This document shows, piece after piece, positions 8,937 to 17,303 of a stretch of DNA of 64,000 bases. Every line of letters starts with the position of its first letter. Position 1 is the stretch's first letter. This DNA is from JAFCUW01 sp049898325 (GTDB taxonomy: Bacteria; Pseudomonadota; Gammaproteobacteria; Burkholderiales; Burkholderiaceae_D). The notes below the pieces were generated by a model. The model ran no database searches. It was not told where the DNA came from and was given only the letters and a program-made list of their open reading frames with translations. The translations under genes and the position numbers were made by a program. The stretch spans positions 12,160 to 76,159 of the forward strand of contig NZ_JAFCXL010000023.1 of NCBI RefSeq assembly GCF_049898325.1. The letters run 5' to 3'.

Positions 8937-9047
8937 TCAGCCCTGGCGGCGACGCCGGCCGGCCAGGCCGGCGGCGCCGATGGCCAGCAGGGTCAGGCTG
9001 GTCGGTTCGGGAACCGCGTTCAGGCTGACGTTGTCGATGAAGGTGAT
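8937..9047 (-). pseudogene. Orphan PEP-CTERM tail (gene remnant) directly behind the chemoreceptor stop codon
   Basis: Immediately after the TAG of the chemoreceptor, the same reverse-strand frame continues for 36 codons: ITFIDNVSLNAVPEP, a hydrophobic helix (TSLTLLAIGAAGLAG) and RRRRQG, then TGA. This is a complete PEP-CTERM sorting tail, including the FIDNVSL strand that usually precedes it, but it has no start codon and no upstream domain. It looks like the 3' end of a PEP-CTERM gene left by a deletion or recombination. Confidence 0.75.
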
Positions 9048-10706
9048 CTAAAACTGTTCCCACTCGTCGCTTGCCGCCGCCTTCGCCAGGCGCGCCGGCG
9101 CTTTGGGCGCCGCCACGGCCGGGCGCGTGCGGGCCGCTGGCGCCGCCGTCGCCATTGAGCGGTCCAGCTTGAATACGCTCACCACCTGGGCCAGCTTGGC
9201 GGCCTGCTCCTGCATCGCCGCCGCCGCCGCCGCCGATTGCTCGACCAGGGCGGCGTTCTGCTGGGTCGCCTGGTCCATCTGGCCGATGGCCTGGTTGACC
9301 TGGGCGATACCGCCCGACTGTTCCTGGCTGGCGCTGGTGATCTCGCCCATGATGTCGGTCACGCGGCCGATGCTGGTGACGACCTGCTCCATCGTGGCGC
9401 CGGCCCGGTCGACCAGCAGGGTACCCGCTTCGACCTGCTCGGTCGAAGCGCCGATGAGCTCCTTGATTTCCTTCGCCGCCGCCGCCGAGCGCTGGGCCAG
9501 CGTGCGTACTTCGGAGGCGACGACGGCGAAGCCGCGCCCCTGTTCTCCGGCCCGGGCCGCTTCCACCGCCGCGTTCAGGGCCAGGATATTGGTCTGGAAG
9601 GCGATGCCGTCGATGACGGCAATGATGTCGACGATCTTGCGCGAGGCTTCGCTGATGGCGCCCATGGTGTCGATCACCTGGCTGACCACGGCGCCGCCCT
9701 GCACGGCGACGTCGGCGGCGGCGATCGACAGCACATTGGCCTGGCGCGCATTGTCGGCATTGTGGCGCACGGTGGTGGTCAGTTCTTCCATCGAGGCCGC
9801 AGTTTCTTCCAGCGCGCTGGCCTGCTGCTCGGTGCGATCGGACAGGTCGAGGTTGCCGGCGCTGATTTCCTGCGAGGCCAGCGCGATCGTGTCGGTGCCG
9901 CCGCGCACTTCGCTGACGATCGAGGTCAGGCTGTCGTTCATGTGGCGCAGGGCGCGCAGCAAGGCCCCCGTTTCGTCCTTGCCGGCCGTGTCGATGTGCT
10001 GCGACAGGTCGCCGGCGGCGACCGTTTCTGCCACGCCAACGGCGGCGCGGATGGGGCGCACGATGCCGACGGCGAGGCGCCAGCAAAAGCCGGCACCGAC
10101 CAGCACGGCGCCCAGTGTCAGCAGGGTGATCAGGCGGGTGCTGTCGTTCGAGGCCGTGGCGATGGCGGCGGCGGCGGCGTCGATATTGCGGTGTTGCATG
10201 CCAACGAGTTCGCGGATCGACTCCTGGTAGGCATTCGAGATCGGTATGAATTCCTTGTCGAGGACGCGGTCCGCTTCCACCGCGTCGCCGTCGGCCTTGG
10301 CCTTGACGGCGGCGTCGCGCAGGCGCGAATACGCCTTGCGTTGGCCCATGATCTGATCAAACAACTGCTTTTCCGGCCCCGCCACGATGAGCGGCTCGAT
10401 CTTGGCCAGCAGCTCGGCCGATTCGCGCGTGGTCAGCGCCGCGTCGTCCTTGAAGAAGGCGCCCAGCGAGGCATCGCTGCTCTTGACGATCGCGGCGGTG
10501 CGGCGCACGGCGCCATAGACACGGGTGTACCACTGCACGATCAGGCGTTCCTTGGCCAGCGACTCGCTCATCACCACGTGCGTGTCGTGCGAAATTTGCT
10601 GCAGGCGCCAGACGCCCGTGCCGGCAATCACGACGGTGAGCGCCAGTACCAGCGCGAATCCGATGGCAAGACGCTTGCCGATGTTGAGGTTGGCGAAAAA
10701 GCCCAT
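9048..10706 (-). CDS. Methyl-accepting chemotaxis protein
   Basis: A 552-residue transmembrane chemoreceptor. Helix 1 (about residues 12-32) is followed by a periplasmic four-helix-bundle sensor (to about 190), helix 2, a HAMP linker and a Tsr/Tar-class signalling domain. The hairpin tip reads DGIAFQTNILALNAAVEAAR with the flanking AGEQGRGFAVVASEVRTLAQRS. It ends EWEQF, a CheR/CheB docking pentapeptide-like tail seen in related receptors. The start at 10706 (MGFFANLNIGKR) was chosen for its AGGAG ribosome-binding site; an upstream in-frame start has none. Ligand unknown. The gene is monocistronic. Confidence 0.93.
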   Translation of the reverse strand: MGFFANLNIGKRLAIGFALVLALTVVIAGTGVWRLQQISHDTHVVMSESLAKERLIVQWYTRVYGAVRRTAAIVKSSDASLGAFFKDDAALTTRESAELLAKIEPLIVAGPEKQLFDQIMGQRKAYSRLRDAAVKAKADGDAVEADRVLDKEFIPISNAYQESIRELVGMQHRNIDAAAAAIATASNDSTRLITLLTLGAVLVGAGFCWRLAVGIVRPIRAAVGVAETVAAGDLSQHIDTAGKDETGALLRALRHMNDSLTSIVSEVRGGTDTIALASQEISAGNLDLSDRTEQQASALEETAASMEELTTTVRHNADNARQANVLSIAAADVAVQGGAVVSQVIDTMGAISEASRKIVDIIAVIDGIAFQTNILALNAAVEAARAGEQGRGFAVVASEVRTLAQRSAAAAKEIKELIGASTEQVEAGTLLVDRAGATMEQVVTSIGRVTDIMGEITSASQEQSGGIAQVNQAIGQMDQATQQNAALVEQSAAAAAAMQEQAAKLAQVVSVFKLDRSMATAAPAARTRPAVAAPKAPARLAKAAASDEWEQF

Positions 10707-11073
10707 GAAAAGTGCTCCTGAGTAGATGTGATGCAAAGACCGCGAGAAGCGCCATTTTACATTCCTGACGGAAACAAATTGTTACTATCGGTAATAATCG
10801 GCCGTATAGTTGTTAGTACGCCACACCAATTTGGTGCATAAAGCTGTCAGAAATGTCATGGATTTGTGTGCTGTCCAGGCTGCGCGCGCAAGCGGGCCTG
10901 ATGCCATGCACGACGTTGCTGCTACCTTGCAACGTCGACATCGGCTCGCTTTTTCTTTGAAAATTACGCTATCGCACCGATACGCATTACCAATCCACGG
11001 CAAGCGCCAAACCTCCTATACTTTGTAGACGTACTCCCATCACCACGTTTTTTTGCACAGACAGGATTTACCC

Positions 11074-13320
11074 ATGAGTACCGAATCAAGCGCAGCAAAA
11101 TGTCCATTCAGTGCCGCAGCCGGCGTTGGCACGAGCAACCGCGACTGGTGGCCCCAGCAATTGCGCCTGGACCTGCTGCATCAGCACTCGTCCAAGTCCG
11201 ACCCGATGGGCGCGCACTTCAATTATGCCGAGGCCTTCAACAGCCTCGATCTGCCCGCGCTCAAGCGTGACCTGACCGCCCTGATGACGGACTCGCAGGA
11301 CTGGTGGCCGGCCGACTTCGGCCATTACGGCGGCCTGTTCGTGCGCATGGCCTGGCACAGCGCCGGCACCTACCGCATCGGCGACGGCCGCGGCGGCGCC
11401 GGCCGCGGCCAGCAGCGCTTTGCACCACTGAACAGCTGGCCCGACAACGTCAACCTGGACAAGGCGCGCCGCCTGCTGTGGCCGATCAAGCAAAAATACG
11501 GCGAGAAAATTTCCTGGGCCGACCTGTTCATCTTGACGGGCAACGTGGCGCTCGAGAGCATGGGCTTTAAAACCTTTGGCTTCGGCGGCGGCCGCCAGGA
11601 TGTGTGGGAGCCGGACCAGGATGTGTACTGGGGCCGGGAAGACAAATGGCTGGCCGGCGACGTGCGCTATGCCACCGGCTCGCCCGGCGTGGACGCGCCC
11701 CACGGCGTGCTGGTCAAGGACGACGACAGCGAAGCGCCGCACAGCCGCGACCTGGAAAATCCCCTGGCCGCCGTGCAGATGGGCCTCATTTATGTCAATC
11801 CCGAAGGCCCGGACGGCAAGCCCGACCCGCTCGCCTCGGCCATCGACATCCGTGAAACCTTTGCCCGCATGGCCATGGACGACGAAGAAACGGTCGCCCT
11901 GATCGCCGGCGGCCACACCTTCGGCAAGACGCACGGCGCCGGCAGCGCCGATCACGTGGGCGCCGAGCCCGAAGCGGGCGAGCTGGCGGCGCAGGGCTTT
12001 GGCTGGCACAGCAGTTTCGGCAGCGGCAAGGGCGGCGACACCATCTCCAGCGGCCTGGAAGTGACCTGGACCAGCACGCCCACGCAGTGGAGTAACAATT
12101 ATTTCGAGAACCTGTTTGGCTTCGAGTGGGAACTGACGACCAGCCCGGCCGGCGCCCACCAGTGGGTCGCCAAGGGCGGCGATGGCCTTATTCCCGATGC
12201 GCACGACGCCAGCAAGCGGCACCGTCCGACCATGCTCACGACCGATATCGCGCTGCGCGTGGACCCTGCCTATGCCGTCATTGCGCGGCGCTTTTTCGAC
12301 AACCCCGACCAGTTTGCCGACGCCTTCGCGCGCGCCTGGTTCAAGCTGACCCACCGCGACATGGGTCCGCGTGCTCGTTACCTGGGGCCGGAAGTGCCGG
12401 CCGAAGTGCTGATCTGGCAAGACCCGGTGCCCGCCGTCGATCATCCCCTGATCGAGGCGGACGACATCGCCGCGCTCAAGCAGCTGGTGCTGGCGTCCGG
12501 CCTGACGGTGGCGCAACTGGTGTCGACCGCCTGGGCGTCGGCCTCGACCTTCCGCGGCTCCGACAAGCGCGGTGGTGCCAATGGAGCGCGGGTGCGCCTG
12601 GCGCCGCAAAAGGACTGGGACGTCAATATGCCGGCACAGCTGGCGCAGGTGCTGGCGACCCTCGACGGCATCGGCGCGCAGTTCAATGACGCGCAGTCGG
12701 GCGGCAAGCGGGTGTCGCTGGCCGACCTGATCGTGCTGGCCGGCGCCGCCGCCGTCGAGCAGGCGGCCATCAGCGCCGGCCACCCGATCGAGGTGCCGTT
12801 CACGCCCGGACGCACCGACGCCAGCCAGGAGCAGACGGACGTGCACGCGTTCGTTCCGCTCGAGCCCATCGCCGACGGCTTTCGCAACTACCAGAAAAGC
12901 CGCTACAGCGTCTCGGCCGAGGCCCTGCTGGTCGACCGTGCGCAACTGCTCACGCTGACGGCACCAGAGATGACGGTGCTCGTTGGTGGCCTGCGGGTGC
13001 TGGGCGCGAACGTCGGCCAGTCGCAGGAGGGCGTGTTCACGGCGCGCCCTGGCACCCTGAGCAACGACTTCTTTGTCGAGCTGCTCGACATGAACACCGC
13101 GTGGACGGCGCAGTCGTCCGCCGGTGAGCACTTCGTGGGGCGCTCGCGCAAGACGGGCGAGGCGAAGTGGACGGCCTCGCGTGTCGACCTGGTGTTCGGC
13201 TCGCACGCGCAGCTGCGCGCGATCGCCGAGGTGTATGCCAGCGCCAATGCGGCGCCGATGTTCGTGCGCGACTTCGTGGCGGCGTGGACCAAGGTGATGA
13301 ACCTCGACCATTTCGCCTGA
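11074..13320 (+). CDS. katG: Catalase-peroxidase KatG
   Basis: A 748-residue haem enzyme that degrades hydrogen peroxide and has peroxidase activity. The distal site R91-W94-H95 is in VRMAWHSAGTYR. The loop YVNPEGPDG supplies the Tyr and the C-terminal part of the N-domain the Met of the Trp-Tyr-Met adduct characteristic of KatG. GGHTFGKTHGAG carries the proximal haem His. The second, haem-less domain (from about residue 430) is present, so the protein is full length. ATG 11074 follows an ACAGGAT ribosome-binding site. No OxyR site could be confirmed in the 10740-11070 upstream region. Confidence 0.97.
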   Translation: MSTESSAAKCPFSAAAGVGTSNRDWWPQQLRLDLLHQHSSKSDPMGAHFNYAEAFNSLDLPALKRDLTALMTDSQDWWPADFGHYGGLFVRMAWHSAGTYRIGDGRGGAGRGQQRFAPLNSWPDNVNLDKARRLLWPIKQKYGEKISWADLFILTGNVALESMGFKTFGFGGGRQDVWEPDQDVYWGREDKWLAGDVRYATGSPGVDAPHGVLVKDDDSEAPHSRDLENPLAAVQMGLIYVNPEGPDGKPDPLASAIDIRETFARMAMDDEETVALIAGGHTFGKTHGAGSADHVGAEPEAGELAAQGFGWHSSFGSGKGGDTISSGLEVTWTSTPTQWSNNYFENLFGFEWELTTSPAGAHQWVAKGGDGLIPDAHDASKRHRPTMLTTDIALRVDPAYAVIARRFFDNPDQFADAFARAWFKLTHRDMGPRARYLGPEVPAEVLIWQDPVPAVDHPLIEADDIAALKQLVLASGLTVAQLVSTAWASASTFRGSDKRGGANGARVRLAPQKDWDVNMPAQLAQVLATLDGIGAQFNDAQSGGKRVSLADLIVLAGAAAVEQAAISAGHPIEVPFTPGRTDASQEQTDVHAFVPLEPIADGFRNYQKSRYSVSAEALLVDRAQLLTLTAPEMTVLVGGLRVLGANVGQSQEGVFTARPGTLSNDFFVELLDMNTAWTAQSSAGEHFVGRSRKTGEAKWTASRVDLVFGSHAQLRAIAEVYASANAAPMFVRDFVAAWTKVMNLDHFA

Positions 13321-13347
13321 GGCGGGGCGGGCGGCCTGGCCGCCTGA

Positions 13348-13380
13348 TATCGATGGCAGCTGTTACGGCTGCCATTGATA
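13348..13380 (+). other. Stem-loop between katG and ilvD
   Basis: TATCGATGGCAGC and GCTGCCATTGATA are 13-base arms with one mismatch around a 7-base loop. No T-run follows, so it is not a classical intrinsic terminator. It could stabilise the katG mRNA end or lie in the ilvD leader. Confidence 0.5.
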
Positions 13381-13478
13381 CGCTGCGCCACTTACAGCAG
13401 CGTTCAGGCAGTATTGGACTTTTTCCCCGCAAGCGGGCACGCTGGAGGCTTCATCACGCCATCAGCCAGAGGTCTCTC

Positions 13479-15341
13479 ATGCCCGTTTATCGCTCCCATA
13501 CCACCACCCAGGGCCGCAACATGGCCGGCGCGCGCGCCCTGTGGCGCGCCACCGGCATGAAAGACGGCGACTTCGACAAGCCCATCGTCGCCGTCGTCAA
13601 CTCGTTCACCCAGTTCGTGCCCGGCCACGTGCACCTGAAAGACCTGGGCCAGCTGGTGGCGCGCGAGATCGAAGCGGCCGGCGGCGTGGCCAAGGAATTC
13701 AATACCATCGCCGTCGACGACGGCATCGCCATGGGCCACGGCGGCATGCTCTATTCGCTGCCCTCGCGCGACCTGATCGCCGACTCCGTCGAATACATGG
13801 TCAACGCCCACTGCGCCGACGCCATGGTGTGCATCTCCAATTGCGACAAGATCACCCCCGGCATGCTGATGGCCGCCATGCGCCTGAATATTCCCGTGGT
13901 GTTCGTCTCGGGCGGGCCGATGGAGGCGGGCAAGGTGGTCAAGGTGGTCAACGGCGGCCAGAAAATCATCAAGCTCGACCTGATCGACGCCATGATCAAG
14001 GCGGGCGACAGCAGTGTCTCGGACGCCGACGTGGCCGAAATCGAGCGGGCCGCCTGTCCCACCTGTGGCTCGTGCTCGGGCATGTTCACGGCCAATTCCA
14101 TGAACTGCCTGACCGAGGCGCTGGGCCTGGCCCTGCCGGGCAACGGCACCATCGTCGCCACCCACAGCGACCGCAAGGAACTGTTTCTGAAGGCGGGCCG
14201 CCTGATCGTCGAACTGGCCAAGCGCCACTATGAGCAGGACGATTACTCGGTGCTGCCGCGCTCGATTGCCACCAAGGCGGCGTTCGAAAACGCCATGGTG
14301 CTCGACGTCTCGATGGGCGGCTCGACCAACACCGTGCTGCACCTGCTGGCCGCCGCCCACGAGGCGCAGGTGGCGTTCACCATGGCCGACATCGACCGCA
14401 TTTCGCGCAAGGTGCCGTGCCTGTGCAAGGTGGCGCCGATGACGGACAAATACCACATCGAAGACGTCCACCGCGCCGGCGGCATCGTCGCCATCCTGGG
14501 CGAACTGGCGCGCGCGGGACTGCTCGACACTTCGCTGCCGACCATCCACAGCCCGTCGCTGGGCGCGGCGATCGAGCACTACGACATCACCCGCAGCGAC
14601 GACCCCGCGGTGCACCAGTTGTTTCGCGCCGCCCCCGGCGGCGTGCCCACCCAGGTGGCGTTTTCGCAAGGCGAGCGCTACCTGGCAAACGATCTCGATC
14701 GCAGCAACGGCTGCATCCGCGACCGTGCCCATGCCTACTCGCAGGACGGCGGCCTGGCCGTTTTATATGGCAACATCGCCGAGAAGGGCTGCATCGTCAA
14801 GACGGCCGGCGTCGACGACAGCATCCTCAAGTTTTCCGGCAAGGCGCGCGTGTTTGAAAGCCAGGACGATGCCGTCGAAGCGATCCTGGGCGACCTGGTC
14901 GTCGCCGGCGACGTCGTCATCATCCGCTACGAAGGCCCGAAAGGGGGGCCCGGCATGCAGGAAATGCTGTACCCGACGTCCTACATCAAGTCGAAGGGCC
15001 TGGGCAAGGCATGTGCGCTGTTTACCGATGGGCGTTTCTCGGGCGGCTCGTCCGGCCTGGTGATCGGCCACGCCTCGCCGGAAGCGGCAGAGGGCGGCGC
15101 CATCGGCCTGGTGGAGGAGGGCGACATGGTCGACATCGACATCCCCGCGCGCACCATCAATCTGCGGGTGTTGGCCGAACAGCTGGCGCACCGCCGCGCC
15201 GCCATGGACGCGCGCGGCCCCGACGCCTGGCAGCCGCTGGGACGCGAACGCTATGTGTCGCAGGCGCTGCAGGCGTATGCGGCGCTGACCACGTCGGCCG
15301 ACCGGGGCGCGGTGCGCGACCTGGCGCAGCTGCGCCGCTGA
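13479..15341 (+). CDS. ilvD: Dihydroxy-acid dehydratase
   Basis: A 620-residue iron-sulfur enzyme catalysing the dehydration of 2,3-dihydroxy-isovalerate and -methylvalerate in valine, isoleucine and leucine synthesis. Signature segments are ISNCDKITPGMLMAAMRLN and CPTCGSCSGMFTANSMNCL, which carry cluster ligands, and GGRFSGGSSG-type DGRFSGGSSGLVIGHASPEA near the end. Length equals that of E. coli IlvD. The start MPVYRSHTTTQGRNMAGAR at 13479 matches the family N-terminus and has AGAGG upstream. It does not lie in an ilv operon here. Confidence 0.96.
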   Translation: MPVYRSHTTTQGRNMAGARALWRATGMKDGDFDKPIVAVVNSFTQFVPGHVHLKDLGQLVAREIEAAGGVAKEFNTIAVDDGIAMGHGGMLYSLPSRDLIADSVEYMVNAHCADAMVCISNCDKITPGMLMAAMRLNIPVVFVSGGPMEAGKVVKVVNGGQKIIKLDLIDAMIKAGDSSVSDADVAEIERAACPTCGSCSGMFTANSMNCLTEALGLALPGNGTIVATHSDRKELFLKAGRLIVELAKRHYEQDDYSVLPRSIATKAAFENAMVLDVSMGGSTNTVLHLLAAAHEAQVAFTMADIDRISRKVPCLCKVAPMTDKYHIEDVHRAGGIVAILGELARAGLLDTSLPTIHSPSLGAAIEHYDITRSDDPAVHQLFRAAPGGVPTQVAFSQGERYLANDLDRSNGCIRDRAHAYSQDGGLAVLYGNIAEKGCIVKTAGVDDSILKFSGKARVFESQDDAVEAILGDLVVAGDVVIIRYEGPKGGPGMQEMLYPTSYIKSKGLGKACALFTDGRFSGGSSGLVIGHASPEAAEGGAIGLVEEGDMVDIDIPARTINLRVLAEQLAHRRAAMDARGPDAWQPLGRERYVSQALQAYAALTTSADRGAVRDLAQLRR

Positions 15342-15365
15342 TACGTACAGCGGCGCGCGGGCCGC

Positions 15366-16310
15366 TTATTTTGCCGGGTCGTTCAGGTCGTTCAGTTCCA
15401 CGCTGCGACCGTCTTCACTGAGCACGCCGCCGGCCAGCACGACGGTCGAGGTGCCGCCCGGCTTGGGCGTGACCACGGTGATGGCGTCGCCCCGCTGGGC
15501 AAATTCCGCCTGGGCCGCGCAACTGCCAAAGTGCGGCGTCGCCCTGACCTGGCCCGCCTCGGCCAGCAGGAAGAAGAAGCGCGTTTCGCAGCTGGTGCCG
15601 CGCCCGCCGCTGCTGGCCATCAGGATCGCTTCGCGACCCTGCGACAGGGTGAACGCGCGCAGCGGGAACTGCCAGTTCGCATCATCGCCCTTGAACAGGG
15701 CTTTGCCGTCGAGCGTGACGAAGCGCTGCGCGGGCCGCGCCGTGTTGCGCGCCAGCGTGCCGGCCACGGTATCGATCGTGGCGGGCAGGTCGGTGGCATT
15801 GCTGTCGATCGTGCCGTCCGGCCGGAACGCCTGCAGCGCTGGCTCGCCCGCCTGCGCGTGCTGACGCGCTTTGACGGTATAGGCCTGGTAGGCGGGAATG
15901 GCGATCGCGGCGAAAATGCCCAGGCCGGCCATGCCGAAGGTGAGTACCAGCGCCCAGATGGACCAGCGTCGCTGCACCCGGTTGAAATGTTCCAGGCTGT
16001 CCCAGCTGGCGTTTTTCCACGCCATTTCGCGCCCCTTGATGCCCAGCCAGATGGCCACGAGCACGCCCACGTAAGGAATCAGGGCCAGCAGGCCGATCCA
16101 GGTGCGGTTGCCGATCGCCCAGATCCAGTTGAGCAGGAAGGCGCCCCAGCTCCACCCCTTGACGCCGTCCGGGATGGCGCCCGCGTCGGTGCCGCCACCG
16201 GGCAGCATGCGCGACAGGGGCGCTGCGGCGGCGCCGGCGACTGCCATGCCACAGCCGCTACAAACCACATTGGCGTCGTCCTGCTGTAGTGCGCATGAAG
16301 TACAAATCAT
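15366..16310 (-). CDS. Zinc-ribbon membrane protein with a pilin-like segment, function unknown
   Basis: A 314-residue protein. Cys3, Cys6, Cys17 and Cys20 form an N-terminal zinc ribbon. A hydrophobic region at about residues 55-90 (GAFLLNWIWAIGNRTWIGLL and following) resembles short DUF-type inner-membrane domains. A further helix near residues 118-135 ends FAAIAIPAYQAYTVKARQ, which is strikingly like the start of a mature type IV pilin but lacks the prepilin cleavage site. The remainder is a soluble, presumably periplasmic domain. No family function is known to me. It has its own promoter at 16388-16416. Confidence 0.7.
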   Translation of the reverse strand: MICTSCALQQDDANVVCSGCGMAVAGAAAAPLSRMLPGGGTDAGAIPDGVKGWSWGAFLLNWIWAIGNRTWIGLLALIPYVGVLVAIWLGIKGREMAWKNASWDSLEHFNRVQRRWSIWALVLTFGMAGLGIFAAIAIPAYQAYTVKARQHAQAGEPALQAFRPDGTIDSNATDLPATIDTVAGTLARNTARPAQRFVTLDGKALFKGDDANWQFPLRAFTLSQGREAILMASSGGRGTSCETRFFFLLAEAGQVRATPHFGSCAAQAEFAQRGDAITVVTPKPGGTSTVVLAGGVLSEDGRSVELNDLNDPAK

Positions 16311-16387
16311 GGTGTCCTCTTGATGGTGAATGTCTGGTATGCCCGATGTCAGGCCGCGCCGTGCATACCAGGGCGAACGCGCCTGCG

Positions 16388-16416
16388 TTTATAACATGCC
16401 AATGTTGCGTTTGCAA
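16388..16416 (-). promoter_or_regulatory. Sigma-70 promoter of the zinc-ribbon gene
   Basis: On the reverse strand TTGCAA (16411-16416) and TATAAA (16388-16393) are separated by exactly 17 bases, ending 77 bases before the start codon. Confidence 0.6.
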
Positions 16417-16440
16417 AACTGCTTGCAAAACGATCAAGAC
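16395..16440. repeat. Imperfect direct repeat, copy 1
   Basis: CATGCCAATGTTGCG with the following TTTGCAAAACT resembles 16625-16670; the first 26 bases agree at about 22 positions. This copy covers the promoter of the zinc-ribbon gene. Confidence 0.55.
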
Positions 16441-17291
16441 GCATCGCAGCCCGCCCCGCTCAGTCGCGCCCGCCTGGCGCGGGCGCCTCCGATAACTCAG
16501 CTGGTAGCAGCACGCCGCGGTTGACCACGCTGAGTGTCAAGCCTGGAAATGGCGCCACCACGGCATTGGCGTTCTGGCGCAGCGCTGGCTGATCCGTACC
16601 GCTACTCTGGCTGGCCATCCTGATCATGCCAACGTTGCATTTGTAAAAATTCCTCAATAAACGATCGATGATCTGACCAGACGCAGCGCGGCAAGAACAA
16701 GTCCGTGAGCAGAGTTGCAGGATGGTCCGCGAGTGCGACGCCGAAGGGTCTCAGTCCGATCGACTTGCAAGATCAATGGCGCACCGGCGCCTGGATGTTC
16801 CGGGATGGGTTTCGCGATATCCGGGCAAGGTCCACTCCACGCAAGACTCATGGCGAAGTGGACTGATGATCGACTTGTGTTTAATGCACGGCCTTTAACC
16901 GAAAATGATGGATCAAGAGCTCTAAAGAAATCGCAGTGATTCACATTGCTAACCCAAGGCTTTCATAGTAGAGTATAGCAATATCAATACGAACAAATTA
17001 TTAATATCTCAGGTAATTTCTGTGTGTTGATGTTATGTTGACCAAATTTTCTTGCCGTATGCGCGGGCGCTTGTTTGGTGGCAATCCCGTATCAGAAGCA
17101 CCAAACTACGCCCGGTTGCGCTCGACTGCCTCCTCTGCTTCTCCTCTGTCGACATGGCCACTAACACGGTCAGTCTCATTGCCTTGACACCCTTCTCCGC
17201 GATTGCCAGCCACACCATAAAATCCATCGAATTCAAGTTGGTTTTATTGGCGCTGCCATATTGAAAAAATGGCACGAGATTATAAATAATA
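16441..17291. other. Gene-poor stretch, possibly with a 52-codon remnant
   Basis: No full gene is recognised. On the reverse strand 16460-16618 encodes 52 residues (MASQSSGTDQPALRQNANAV and onward) with gene-like codon use but a poor ribosome-binding site. A repeat copy lies just upstream of it (16625-16670). From about 16940 the DNA becomes AT-rich and leads into the low-GC lipoprotein gene. I found no recognisable transposase in 16650-16940. Confidence 0.35.
16625..16670. repeat. Imperfect direct repeat, copy 2
   Basis: CATGCCAACGTTGCA with the following TTTGTAAAAAT pairs with copy 1 at 16395-16440. It lies upstream of the 52-codon reverse frame as copy 1 lies upstream of the zinc-ribbon gene, suggesting a duplicated promoter region. 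Confidence 0.5.
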
Positions 17292-17303
17292 ATGGAAAAT
17301 AAA

